DNA from: Chondrosia reniformis
Lineage: Eukaryota; Porifera; Demospongiae; Chondrillida; Chondrillidae
DNA length: 64,000 bases
Reading direction: 5' to 3'
NCBI GenBank assembly: GCA_947172415.1
Contig: OX359192.1
Coordinates: 1,986,501-2,050,500 of the forward strand
Shown here in pieces: positions 43,684 to 58,600 of this stretch. The position numbers and the translations under genes are program-made. Below the pieces are notes generated by a model. The model searched no databases. It had not been told where the DNA came from and saw nothing but the letters and a program-made list of their open reading frames with translations. The first letter of the stretch is position 1. The number at the start of each line of letters is the position of its first letter.

Positions 43684-46600
43684 CTATCTAGGGGAGGGTT
43701 TCAAACTCATGGCTCTAAGCTTTGTGACGAGCCAGTAGAGACTATTCTGTACTGGGGATTGGCTATATTCCACTTCAGCAGCTGATTGCTGATAGCCTCC
43801 AAGTACTAGCTGCATACTGTTTTCTGTGTCAACAGGGGGATCCTACAAAAATTAGAAAAATATATGATCTATGCACACATTCCATAAAACTGAAGCAAAT
43901 AGGCATATCTCTATAATTACATACTCTGTTAATATCGTATACATACGTTAACTCTGTTAATATCGTATACATATGTAACTCTGTTAATATCGTATACATA
44001 TGTAACTCTGTTAATATTGTATACATATGTAACTCTGTCAATATTGTATACATATGTAACTCTGTTAATATCGTATACATATGTAACTCTGTTAATATCG
44101 TATACATATGTAACTCTGTCAATATCGTATACATATGTAACTCTGTTAATATCGTATACATATGTAACTCTGTTAACATCGTATACATATGTGTATGTAT
44201 GCATACATACTTTTCTGTCAACTTGGCTCTCTTTAAGCTGAAGTACTTCATACAGTTTCAGTGGACTACATTTTAACAGGGAAAAGACAAAGGATGGCTT
44301 GTGAGCCCTTGGCATGTCCACATCTACTTTCACCTAATTAAAACAACCAAAAGAATAATTTGGTAACATGTGACTTTTGTATTAGATGCAGTAGGCGTTC
44401 TTACCAAAAGGTGGTCCAGCAAGTAAATCTGATAACGTCCACCTTTATACGTTACAATTACATGGTCCTTGTGGCACTCAAGGTCACCTGCAGCGGTCAG
44501 TGAGGAAGGGAATTACCCTAAACACACACATGAAGTAGTATACTTGTACCAGTACGAAACTGCACACACCAGGTAAGGTGACAATATAGATGTCATCGTA
44601 CAGTGTATGAATAGTATACACATTGAGATACCTAATCAGGTGGAACATACTATCTGTAACATATTTGGAGGAAATACACTTAGTAATACAGGAAGCTAAC
44701 AGACAAACAGTCGTCAAGCCTAACCCTCAATCAAGAAACACAAATGGGTACCTTCTCCAAAGGCTATGCTAACATCTTGTTGACCTGGTTGCGGTTGGGC
44801 AACTTTACCATCCTTATCTCTTAGATACAGCATACCTTGCAACCCATATCTGAAATCAATAGATGCAGTCAGACAATACCAAATATAGATGTACACACAA
44901 ACACTTAACACAAATCTTATGTATCTATAGACAAGAAGACTATATGCAAATGATCCCAGGGCTGCATAGAGGGGGGACATTCACCCCCCCAGGATTGATT
45001 TCCCCTGAGATTTTGGGAAAATTGTTTGACACCCTCATACCATTGCTTCCCCTAAATTTTGAAAATTTTCATTTACCCCGCCTCCCCTTCCCTGGCCTGG
45101 CCCCAAGTTCTGCATGCAGCCCTGGATACATACACTTAACAGTTTAGAGAGTACATCAGAAAGATGAAATGATACTATACACGAATAACTACTTACTTTG
45201 GTGTGAAAACAGTGAGTCCATTATCTCTGATCTCTGTGACAAGGACATCCATAGTGGTCTTCATCTCATGCTCAAGGTTCATAAAGTACATGGCCTGAAA
45301 CAGCTCACTGGAATCAGTCTGAGCAAACTTGGAAGCTAAATTCTTCTCATTGATATGACGGCAGGCTTGTTCCACTGTGTCAGGTCCAAAGGTAAAACTC
45401 TCATAAGTGTCTCCTACTGCAGACAGCAACATACGATGGACCTGAACAAATTATAATTAAAAGAAATTCATAGATGGACAGCAAAGATGTTCAGTTTTAT
45501 AGAGTACATAAAGCCTGTAATCAGACAGTGATCACAGGTACAGTCATGTGAGAGATTCTATCTGAAAGATATGACATTCACACTACTTCAATCCAGTCCC
45601 AATTGTGGTCTAAAATGTTCATATATGTACTGTGTTTCCCTAATAAAGTACCTTTTCCTCAGAGCTACTGTACTACTAAATCCCACAAACACATATGTAC
45701 AGTCTGCAGTGGAGCTCAATTCTACAACTGCAGGTTTTGGTTCAGCTTCAAATGACACCAAAATATATTTTACCAGGGCTAACATACAGGTGCGAGGAGC
45801 TACTGTAAAACCCTTAATATTAACGTCCATTATATTTAGTGTTTCACCATATATGACTTATTAGTATCCATTAAATTTAGCATTTTGTTGTAAATATGTA
45901 CTTGTTCCATACTACTGCACACGCATAATAAGAAACATTTTAGTGACCATTAATGTTAACGAATGATATCGCATTGCTAATTTCACTAACCATTAGCAGC
46001 GCGCTAATATTAATGGTTTTACAGTAATAATAACCATGCAACACAAACCATGAGATCTGCATATCTTCTGATCGGAGAAGTGAAATGTGTGTAGAAATCC
46101 AGAGCCAATCCATAATGGTAAAACTCCTGTTCAGTGGAAAGAGACCCAGTACTGAAGTACAAGGCATTCTTCATTGCATAAACTGATAGCCTTCTCAAAA
46201 CTTTCAAAAGATCTGTATCTCTACAGTCTTTTTCATAATTTTCTAATGACTGGGACAAGGTTTTGTTTGAGCTGAAAGTACATATAAAATTGTATACATA
46301 CATCAAATAACGGAGGAGAACATGTATCCTCTAATAACAGGACTACCTTGTATCAATTCTGAGGCCTTTTGCACTAGCACAACTTAAAAGCTGTTCAAAT
46401 CGATCACTTGTGGGCAAGGGATGACACCTCAGCTATAAATAAAAGGAAAAAACAAGTATTTCGAGTTTAAAAACTCGTGGGGCTGCCCCCCCCCCCCCCC
46501 CCCCCCGAATTAACTCGAACTACTTGGCCGCATCGTTGGGATTTAATAAATATATTCGTAATACTAACGATTGAGGATGCTTAAGTGTCCTGAACTTTAT

Positions 46601-49600
46601 AAAAAACAATGGAAAAGCTTCGTTAACTAAAGCTTCCTGAATGCTGCCATTTGCAAAAACGATGTATTGACATATAAATTAAGTGTTACAATAGTTTCGT
46701 ATGAACTCGTATTATACATATATCGACGTATAAAATAAGTGTTATAATAGTTGCGTATGAACCCGTATTATATATATATATATATATCTTTCCGTAACAT
46801 GAAGCCGTACAACGTAATCGGCAAATGAAAACTAAAAAGTATATCAAAAATTAAGAATACCCAGAGTTTTTGCCATTGCCTTCAAACGGGCTGCAACATG
46901 CCACATGTACGTATGCACACATCCTTTTGGAGTCAACACACTCAGTGATGAGTTGTAATATAAACAGGACTTACATACTCCTCTAATGCATACAACATGC
47001 ACTACAGTCGCATTACTATCTTAAAATAATTTTGGACTTTTACTTTCTTGCAGAAACAGGATTATAAAAAAATAGAAAAGCTAAGAGCTACACTTCCACC
47101 AACTATACCAATCATCATTTCCACACCTTCACTTTAACAGTTATTCCAAGTTAAAAGTAAAATGTCTTTCTCTTGAAATACTATTCACTGCAAAACGTTT
47201 GTTAACAACAACACTGGCGCTTGATCATTATGTTACACTTCAACCATCTAGACCAATTCAGCCAAGTGGATCAAAATACTAAATATATTTGTATGCATTT
47301 GAGAGAGCAGATGAAATGATAGCATCACACACAGGTCAGGTCATGACAGGATGTATATACCCTTCACCTCCTGGTGGTGTGCCCCGGAATCAACTTCTCA
47401 TGGTTAAGGTAACCAAAATCATTCTCAAGAAGAATTATTCTTAATTCATAAGAAAACAGATAAAACAAGAGATTGAGTGTCACAACCATCATGGCAGGGA
47501 CATTTGCACCCAGACACAAATTACATACCCTAAAGGCCTACAGAAATAGGTGACCAAACACTGTCTTGTTTCATTACTTTTTCTAGATGTACCAATCGCT
47601 GTTGTAGACACTGCCATGCCTACTTCTAACTTAATGTTTTTAATTCTTTTATACATATAACATATATCTCATCATTTCCACACCTTCACTTTAACAGTTA
47701 CTCAAGTTAAAAGTAAAATGTCTTTCTGCCAAATACTATTAACTGCAAAATGTTTGTTAACAACGCTGGAGCGCTGGATCAAAGCTGTCACAAGGCAAAA
47801 GACTAAATAGAGGCGAACTTTTCATAAAAAACGCCTCTGCACGTACCAGACAAGATGTATCAAGATGGACAAATGTCCGTATATTCATCTACCAAAAGAA
47901 CTATTCAAGGAAAAACCTTTTAAAATTTGTAGAGATTACCCTGATTGTACTGCAGATAATTGTAGATACATCCATCATGATGTATCATATCCTCAGATTA
48001 ATAAAGAATAAATGGAGAGCCAAGCAGCAAGAACAACACCTACTCTAAATCTTAACTAAATATGTCACACGATGTCCCTGTTTTTATACAAGACAATTGA
48101 TGGTATGACTACCAAAGAAGTTATTTATTTATACAGATGATACAGGTTGGAATGAACCAAGAGATATGCCTCCCAAAGGCAAGGACTTTCAAGTTTCGAA
48201 ATTGAAGCATATTGGTTGGTTTTAACAAGACTTTCCTAATTATCTGGATTGTAATCCGTATTTATGTGATTAATCTGGAGGATACTACATATTATTAATA
48301 TGTCGATTTTTTACTTTTGCTGGCACTGGAACAAAGCAGTCGCCAAGGCAAGATTAAACGGTGGCAAATTTTGCCGAGAACCTGTTGAGAAAAATTCAAT
48401 TTGAAGGAGCTTTTCTAGTCTGCCTATCTTCTCAAGTTGAAAATTGCTATACAATATCTTTTGTGTAAGGGCCATTATGATGTAACATGTCCTCAGAATA
48501 ACGAAGAATAAGGTAGAGCCAATGTCATGCTGAATCTCTGCAATTGATTGATTATACACCTCCCCTCCCCCCCTGCAAACATCCATACCTTCACTATTAA
48601 CAGTTAAACATTAAAGGTAGTAGAAGATATCTTTCTCGGGGACTACTAGTAAAACCTTCGTTAACAACACTGGATCAAGGGCAAAAGAATGAAGAAACGT
48701 GATATAAAAGACTCTGCATCTATCCAACTAAATGTTATAGGATGGACAATGTCCATATCTTCATCTACAGGAAGATAATCCTAGCTGTCAAGAAGAATGT
48801 CAATACATCCAATATGACGTATCACGTCCTCATCATGTAAATTATTTTTGTTTTTGTCTTTGCTTACATCATGTACAGCCGACAATCTGTCAGCAGGTTT
48901 GACCATGACGCCAGCTCTGAGGCTCATCACTGTTGGCCATTGGTCCCAGAATGGGAAGATTAGTGCACAGCACATAAGGGGAGAGAGGGGTATCCAATGT
49001 CTTGGACCATGCAACTCAAGAAGAGTTGGCTGTTCAAGATTCTGGACATCTTTTCTTTTGCAGGCAACACAGCTGTCAACATGACAGGGGATACAAGAAA
49101 TGGTAAGAATTGTTGTTGAAACATAATGACCTTTTATGGCTTATACTATTATATTCAATTTCCTAGCTATTAACACTTACTTTCAATTGAGTGTTATATG
49201 AATATGTATCTCATCATTTCCACACCTTCTTTAACAATTACTCAAAGTTAAAAGTAAAATGTCTTTCTGCCAAATACTATTAACTGCAAAATGTTTGTTA
49301 ACAACGCTGGAGCGCTGATCAAAGCCGTCAAAAGGCAAAAGACTAAACAGAGGCGTACTTTTCATAAAAAACGCCTCTGCATGTATCAGACAAGATGTTT
49401 CAAAATGGACAAATGTCCATATATTCAGAACTATTACAAGGAAATATCTTTTCCTGAAGGCCACATCCACTGTTTAGATGCAGATACCTAACAGTCTGAG
49501 GGTACTCAGTAAAGATGAACCAGATTAGGATGGAGGTTAGGGTCAACGGTAGCTACACCTATTCACAGTCTCTTGCCATTTTTAGAAGGTACATATCAGA

Positions 49601-52600
49601 GGAAGATGAACCGCCAGATGGTGTGCTCTACAAAGATGAAGTTACCTGGAAAAGTTATCTAGGAAATGTATCCAGTTGCTTTAAGGACATAGAGAAAGGG
49701 AAGCTGTTCAAAGGTACGTAGGAATGAGAGCAAGTTAACGGCAATTAAGCTCTGTAACGACTACCCCAATTGCACTAGTGAAGAATGTCAATGTCAATAC
49801 ATCCACTATGATGTGGAAGAGGTCCCATTGAGCCAAGCAGCTAGAACAACACCTACGTCTTACCTAAATCTATTCTAATCTATAAAGGGGTAATTATGCT
49901 ACCTATGTATACAACTAGAATTTAACTGCATTGGATTTTGGCTTGGCTGCGGATATTAATGCAATCCTTAGTCAAAAGCTAGCCACACTCTATTATTTAT
50001 GATACATTCTTGTCTGTAGTGGTTCAACTAATATAATCCTATATCCTAGATGATGATTATTTCCTAGAAATACGTAGCTAAGTTTGTTATGAGCAGAGGT
50101 CGTGATGTTTTATGTGCTAAACATAAGAATGAATATTGAATCTGAGACTAGAGACCTTTAGGATTTCAGGTTTAACAGTACCAGGTGTTTCAGGTGAAGT
50201 GACATTGTGCGCTGTGGGAGTGTGCCTGAATGTTATATAGCATGCTTATGTACAGATAATAATAATAATGATTGTTTATGTATATAGCCACTTAAAGTCT
50301 TTAATAGAGTAGCTACCAGTTTCATTGTAGAATAGTAAACTCCACCAAAATCGCCACTTTAATTAAGAGTATTAGTTTCATTAATATTGGTTAACTTCGC
50401 CAAATTGATTGAGTCCGCCTTTTAGCATTTTTCTACTAATATACCGACCTGACCATGTGATTTATATATATTAGCGCTATGGGCCCGGTTTGGTAAAATA
50501 GAAAATAGCGATGCCCGAATAATTAACACTCAATTTATACAGTGTATGTTGTGCTCAGTACCACTGGTGATGTTATCGGGGGAGCTTGTAGCTGCATAGC
50601 TGGTAAGGGAGAAGCTCGCAGTCACATAGCAGCCTTACTATTCTATAGTAGGCATGTAGTCAATGCTGCCAGGGTCTCTGGACAGCCTACCGTTAACAAA
50701 ATAGTCTCCGCAAAGACGATCAGACGATTTCGGCTCCCAACTTGTTCGTGAAATAGCTCGCAGCCATACTTCCCGCCGCACCTCTTTGGCTGGAATCGTA
50801 TAAAAATCTATGCCCGAATCTGTTGCAAAGCGGTTGGTACGGTTAACAGCACAGCAACTCACTGGCATGACGACTTCTCCTTTGTCTAGACAAAACAATG
50901 TATACGCGTATCCCATTTGCCAACAAGAATAAATGCGCGAACAACGCAGACTACATGACGTCGTTACGAAAGTGGTCTATATGCTGATTACATATTGTAG
51001 TGACATTAATTGGTACGCACTATTCATCATAACTGAGTCAAAGCAAAAATTAAATGTGCAATCGTACTTATGTTTACGTTTGTGGGACAAGCAACCTGAA
51101 ATTGAAAACACAAAGAGAAGATATGTAACAAATTTCACTCCCGAAATTCAGGCCAAGATTAGGTACTATGCTGTGAATATGGCGATGGAGCTGTAGTAAA
51201 GAGGTTTAAAGCTACACACAATGTGGAGAGTACGGTGCAATTGTTCAAAAAGTAATACTTTAGAAGAAGTGAAGAATCAGAAGGATGGTGAAGTAACAAA
51301 AGTAGGTGTGAAGAAACTTGGTAGAAAGTGTTGCTGGGAGAGGATGATGATGTACAATCGGAAGAGGATGATACTAGTTCTGAGTCTGAAGTGAATGTAG
51401 AAGATGAGTAGAAGAGTTGGACAGCATGGTTCAAAAGTATGTTCAAGCAATGCAGAATGCAGGAGTGTTGGTTGGAACTTGGAAGTTATGGTACGCGTCA
51501 AAAGAAATGCCGCCTCGATCAAGAAATTAGCGTGGCACATGACGAGACAAGTGCTAACGAGTGGTATTTAGGTCGAGATTATATGGAGGGAAAACTCAAC
51601 TGCGTTGACAGGAATTAAGAGGCGCAAATGAGTATAAATAGGCGATAAAATTTCATCGCAGTAGACATTCAAATCGAGATCTAGAAAGAGAATCAGCTGA
51701 GAAATGGCAAATCGAGAAAACTGGGTTGCGGTACGTTAGATAGGAGGACAGTATGACGGAATTGTATATACGATGTCAATAGAAGGAACATAAGCACAAA
51801 GCCACCATTCACGATTGGTCAAGTAGTTGAATTGAAGAAACTAAAGGGAACCCGTCCAGGACAAAAGGGAGAAATAGTACGGGCTGAGAAATCGTTAGTG
51901 GGGAGTTCGAAAAAGGCATCAGCAAAGAATTCTGACAAAGAAAATATTGCCAGATCTAAACAAAGACAGAAAGGAAAGGGGAAGGATGCTCCGGTTAGTT
52001 TCGAACAAATATTATACGGTTTCATTTAGAATCGATTACGTATACATACGCACACTGGCTGCAAGACGTTGTTACTGTACGTAGACTACATACGTATAAA
52101 AGCATGCCATAAGAATTAATTTTGGCACATATGTATAACATATACGTACGTATACTGTAATTCTACGTATACTACTAGTATATATATATCATCAATCATC
52201 TGCTATAACTATACATTTTTAAGTATTAGTCAAGGATGGAGCCCAGAAAAGCAGGTTGGAGAAGAGAATGATATTCAGGCAGATTCTTCTGAAGTAATAT
52301 TTAGGGAGGTGCTAAAGGATGTAACTAACGGTGATACAGTCCCCACCCTAGATGTCAGCATTGGAATGGAAGTTCAGCCTCTCAACAAGCCAGAAGAGGA
52401 ACAACCCTGCATTTGTAAGGAGGAGATAGAGAAGGGTTTGGAAAGGGTCAGGGAGGAGGTCTTAGACTATGTCTTTGATGATATGGCGGAGTACAGGCAA
52501 AGGTGACCAAGTTAGAGGATCTTCAAGGTAACTTAGAGATTTTCAGTGAGAACTTGAAAAAAGGTTTAACAGCAGTGGAGGAGCAACAGAAGCAACTTAA

Positions 52601-55600
52601 TGAAGAATTGAAGATCCTCAAAGAAAAAATGGTCATTATGGAGGGTAATGGAAGAATGGAAAGTGATCAACCTTCATTTTCAGTATTGGACAATGACTCT
52701 ATGATAAACCAATTGGATATCAACAGCATTTTATCACCACAAGTCCAACAAGATGTAGTCATGTTTACTGATGAGGAAGTGCTTCTGGCCATAAACAGTA
52801 TTCGTCCAAAAATAACAAGATCAAGGCTTGCTAGAGAATTAGTGAAGCTACGACTACCTGTCCACCTTAGGGGATATTGAATTGCAGTGGGACTCTTGGA
52901 AAAAAGAAGATAGATCAAGCCTTACTTAATTTTCCAATTTTCCCCTAATTGGTGGAGAAACTCATGCTGCAGCATGGCAACTTTGCAAGGACACCATTAA
53001 CGAATGGTGCAGGAGAATTAATCGTTATGAAAAAACCAGTAACTTTTTAACTTTTGCTTTCATATTTTTGCAGTTACATATACTTGTTGTACGTATGCAG
53101 TTACATATACTTGTTGTACGTATGCAGTTACATATACTTGTTGTACGTATGCAGTTACATATACTTGTTGTACGTATGCAGTTACATACACGACCATATA
53201 TAATAAGAAAAGAGTTGACCCATAAAGCATACATGTGAAGAACATGTGTAACAAATACTTTAGTAAAAAGTTGAAAACAAATATCAATTGACCACTAGTC
53301 TCCTTTGTCTGAGTCAGATTATTAGCTCGTGCAAGTACATTAAAGGGTCCTCACTTACTCTCCACTTGGTCCTCCTTTAGCATCAATGACCTTGGGAATA
53401 ACCTTCTGTATGTGATCTATATACTTAGTACATAAATCATAAATACACAATACATACATAAATACAAAATAATAAATACATAAATCTGGTGTCATCTTCT
53501 GGGACCAAAATGCTTCAATCCCTGCAACAAGTTCAGATTGTGTTGTGGGCTTTACCTACTTCAATGTCCTCTTAATTGGGCACAAACTTTCTCAATAGGG
53601 TTGAGGTCTGGGCTTTCAGCAGGTGTCTTCCACCAATTTATTCCAGTTCTAGACATCATATCTGCATGCTGCTTTCCTTGACGTATGTTTAGGGTCATTA
53701 TCTTGTCGGAATCTTGTGATCCCAGGATGTCGTCTTAAAAAAGGGAGCAATGCAGATTCCATTGTAATGCTGATATAGAAATCAGCATCCATGTTTCCGG
53801 TAAAAATAACAGTGTTGGTTGGGCCTTCCTTAGATATTCCTGCCCAAACATGAACTTTTAAAGGATACTTGGGCTTTGGTTTGAGGGGACGTGATGTGCC
53901 TTTCTTATATCTGCATCTTGTATGGTATCGGTTTAGTTGAATGCTGCTCTCATCCGTGAAAACTACATCATCAAATGTATCCTTCTTAGATAAGGCTTCT
54001 TCACAAAATTTTAGTCTCTTTTCTTTGTTAGTTTCTCTGATCATCTGACAGTACCTAGGTGTAGAGGATACCCATTGAAGTTCATTCTTCATGGTCCTTA
54101 GCATGGTGGTCTTGCTAATCGACTTTCCATTGCTCTTGTATAAAAGCCTTTGTAATTCCACTGCAGATAATTCATCATCTTCTCTAAGCCAATTGTCAAT
54201 CTTTTTCTTATCCTCGTCATCTAGTAAGGCATGCAGGTCTTCCAGTCCTTTCTTGATCTGTGTGTGAATTTGTCTCCTTATACTTCTTATCAGTCGATAT
54301 ATAGCCGATGTTGACACTTCGATTGATTCGCTTGCTAGCTCCTTCTTGATTTCGATGTTCGAAAGACCTTTTTCAGTTGAAAGAACAATTATTCGTTGTC
54401 TTACGTACTTCGAAAGCCTTGACATTCTTCCTCTATAACAAACTCGACCTCTACGTAAAGCGTTAAGATTTATAATCACCATTACGTGACGATTTATTGT
54501 GGTATTTACGTACCACTCGTTGGGAAATGTAACAGTTGAGATTTAGTCGAGAGTTGAATTGAGTTTTTTGTGTTTCTCGTCGTGTGAATCACTCGGAAAT
54601 CTCGATCGAGGTGACGTTTCTTTTGATGCGTACCGTATACAAGGTCTGCCTAGTCCCTAAGGGCTGGTAAAAAGGCAATTATTTAAATGCAATCACATCC
54701 AGATTTTTAATTTACTATGGAATTAAAAACCCGATATACGGTATTTAATTGTTTGAACATCTTATTATATGCTGCTAATTGTCATTTGTTTAACAACTGT
54801 GTTGACTGCTCATTAATTTCTATTTTCATATGCATTGCCATAGCAATGATCCTTTATCATATGAAAACTTAATAAATTCTTAAACTTATATTATATACTT
54901 TGTAATTGCTACCACACATCACATGTACTTCCTTTAAAACCCTTTTTAGACTTCTTTGGGTGAAAAAAACTTAATCTTTTAAGAACAACAAAACTCTGTA
55001 TGTACTGAACACAAATTTTAGCCTATGTAACTCATATTTACATCAGATTTCAACATAACTTACCAGAGAACATGAAGGGAACACTTCATATATCTTTTTA
55101 GCTACCAAATAATTAGCATAGATCATACATTCCGCTATTGTTTCATGAATCTCGAGAGGCTAAAGGAAAAAAGTAAATAAATCAATTAAATGGAATTTAT
55201 TAAATTACAGATAAAATGACCATAGGAGGACAGTCTTATGGTACCCATCATACCTACGTATATAACCCCTTCGTGCATTTAATGATCTAGATGATTGTAT
55301 GTAAAAATTTAATGGTTTTCTTAAATTAATCTCAAACTCACAGCACATACAGTACTGTATATATATGTACGCATACTTATATAAATGTTAATCTAGCATA
55401 CCTAATAAGCCAAATTTTTACTTCATTTTTGAATGTTTTTATATTATAAAATATGTGCTAATGGATTAAGTCGAGTTATCTACCAGGACCACTGTCCTGC
55501 CCATGAGGTCATAGGAAAAAGGAAAATTATCTCGGATTGGGTTTATATGGTAATCTTCTGTATATTGTGTTGCCCATTTATATGGTAATATGTAAACCCA

Positions 55601-58600
55601 CCATGGGTTGGGCTATCCCTTACTGATTGTTTTCAGCATTGTTATAGCATGTCACCTTAATAAAAATCATTATTATAATTATTATTATATACATACAAAA
55701 GGTAACAAACTGTACTTTTTAACTGCTAGAAGGTTAAGAACAAGTAGTTCAAGTTTAAAAACTCGTGGGGCTGCTGCCCCCCAAATTAACTCCAACTACA
55801 TGGCCACTGCGTTGAGATTTAAAATAAATATTCATAATCTTAATGATTTAGGACGCTTAAGTGTCCTGAACTTTATAAATAACGATGGAAAAGTTTCATA
55901 AACTAAAGCTTCCTGAAAGCCACCATTTGCAAAACGATGTATTGACGTATAAAAGAAGTTAAATTTTAAGTGTTACAATAGTTGCATATGAACTCGTATT
56001 ATACATATATTGACGTATAAAATAAGTGTTATAATAGTTGCATATATCTTTCCGTAACATGAAGCCATACAACATAATCGGCAAATGAAAACAATACTAG
56101 GCATACGCAATGTGCAAAGGCTGCTAGATCGAATTGGCTTACACAATTGTAAAATCTCGAATAGAACATTTATGCAATTGAAGCAAAAGCTTGCGCAAGG
56201 TGCGGACATATATATTCATACGAAAATCTTGAATAGAACCCATTCATTAGCCTCGCTTTGCTCGCTCACGCTCGCCGCTCAGCAATAAGGGGCTGCCACT
56301 CTTTCATACCAGTGGCCATTGGGACCATTGGTGTCTTCAGTCATGAAACTTAAAATTTCCTGAGGGAGCTGGGGCTAACCTCTACAGATGGTTTCTGCTG
56401 ACACCAGGCCTTATGGATTGTGTCCTTCTCCAAAGTTTTCACTTGGTTTAGTTCCAGCTGTTTCTGGGAATTCCACCCTTCATCATTGACCCTGAGAATC
56501 TTTCTCATCCAGCGTCCGTCAGTGGCAGTGCAGAGAGGGAAGTCAGCCTCTGTGCTGGGAAATGTGAGGAGTTTGGAAGCCCTTGACGTTCTTGGAGATG
56601 CATTAACTGTTTTAAATTTTGGGGCTAATACCCACATATACTCGCCTCTTTATTGACGTTACTGAATAGATGTTTGTTTATCAAGAAGGTATTGATATAA
56701 TAACCGCTTTACTGGGCAATCTTCCTCATTATGGCCTAGGATCCGAGGTTGTTTCTCCCTATTAATCGCATCCTTTGGGCCAGTTCTCCCGAAGACTCGA
56801 GGCTGATGGTCTGGAAGTAGTGCATGGGACCAATACCCATTGACTCGGCAAAGTACCTGAAGCTTGCTTTTCTGTTACCTGATACCTTTATGGATGATTG
56901 CTTCAAGTATTCTTCGTATGTATTGCTTCTTAATGTATATATATTTTGGACTTAATTAGTGAGCATCTGAGATGAAGTGTCACATGCTACTGCAATACTG
57001 ATGTTACACCTTGGATAATTTATTCATAGGGAGAAGGTATGGATTAGAAACGTGCCCAAATCACATGATTTTTTACTATTGAATTTATATGTGAGATACT
57101 GGTTAAACCCGTGTTAAGGCTGTCGTACGACCAGCACAAAGTTGTACACAAGCCAATGTAGCTGCTACGGCCCTTGAGCATCTAGAAGTACAGTTTCAGC
57201 AACTATACAAGCCAATGTAAGATCTATTGAAGAGATGGAGCTACGCATGCCCAAGGTTCCTATACATTCACCAGGTTTGCAGCTGCCCAAAACTTTTGTA
57301 TGTAATGTTTGTGTGTGCAAAGATAAAAGACTGTAACTTAAATATTACATCACCCTCTCTATTATTTGATGCCTGCCTTGCTAATCTTTTAGTATACCTT
57401 CCATGGCCACTGACTTGATTTCCAAACAATCATTCTCTATATTGCAATTTGCAATGTATACAGGGAATAGTGACCAAGGATCAGGGGATGATGACCAAGG
57501 ATCAGGGGATGATGACCAAGGATCAGGGGATGATGACCAAGGATCAGGGGATGATGACCAAGGATCAGGGGATGATGACCATCAGGAGTTTGACTTTTAC
57601 AGTTAAAGTACTTGAAATCTGCAACATGTGGCTGCTACAGCCCTTGAAACTGTATAAAAGAGGAGACGCATGTTCCTTTTTTCTTCTGTTGTCCATTGTT
57701 CTAAATCGGTCATTTGAGGAGAGAGAGCTTAACTGGAAGCAGTTAAATCCACTATTTTGTGAGTTCTAGCATTTGTATTTCTCTGTGTCTAGGACATTTG
57801 TTTATTCTGCTTGATATTTGTGGTTAAAGGTTCTGCCGTGATGGCTTAGGCTGAAAAAGTGGCTCAAAATGAGCAGCGCCTTTTGTCACCATAGCCGCAA
57901 TGTTGTTCTTTGTGTACTGGTGTTTTCTTGCAAGAATGCTCACACTATAGTTACTATATTCTTCAGGTTTTAGGGTGATAATAGTAGAGTAATTGTACTG
58001 TGGCTTCGTATTTGTTTTGCTTTGCCTGCGACCTTCCAACTGCCAATACTATGCAGGTTTTCAGGCGACATTTTCCTTATGATTGTAAGTGTCCCTCTTC
58101 TATAGTGATATTCGGATCATGAGTCGGAAATTTAACCTTGGCAGGAAAAGGAAGGGTTACTGGAAGAAGCAAGAGTCAGCAAACCTGTTGGACGGTTATC
58201 CCGATGCCCCAACAGGATGGACGCTACAGAAGGAGCAAGATCATGTAGACAAAGGAGGGTTTAAGTTCAGTCTCTGCCATCATGTGCAGTTCTTAATGAA
58301 ATGTCCAGATCTTCCACGAATGTTACACTTTGACTACATCCTATTCCCTCATGATCAACACCTGCATTATAACAGCTGGACGGTGTGTATTCGTAAATGA
58401 ATATATTATCCATGTTCCAACGTAGCACGTCGGCCATTTTTTTAGCACATTAACAGGAACCGAAGCATGAAACACTTATCACCATTAACATATAATCTAG
58501 TTTGCCTTGAATTTAACTAGCCCAATAAAATCATCGCTGGATAATTATTACAGCTTCTTCAAAACATTTGAAGCAGAAAATTGAAGTTTTTAAACTGAAA

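Larger units (their letters stand above)
51484..54643. mobile_element. Candidate 3.2 kb composite element bounded by an inverted repeat
   Basis: GGTACGCGTCAAAAGAAA, then CGCCTCGATC at 51484-51515 recurs inverted at 54612-54643 as GGTACGCATCAAAAGAAA, then CACCTCGATC. Between them are a plus-strand coiled-coil coding region and a minus-strand Tc1-like transposase, convergent. The inverted arms are imperfect over ~45 bp, so the boundary is a proposal. Confidence 0.4.

Noticed and set aside
43829..44333. Long minus-strand and plus-strand frames with repeated tyrosines
   Set aside because: They come from the stop-free 27 bp minisatellite; only 44335-44214 within this region is a real DIS3L exon.
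50663..50751. Plus-strand extension of the SWIM frame past LLFY
   Set aside because: This part is the complement of the THAP fragment, so the continued frame is accidental.
57403..57606. Small acidic repeat protein (DQGSGDD units)
   Set aside because: The open frame is produced by a 21 bp minisatellite; no conserved flanks or splice context.
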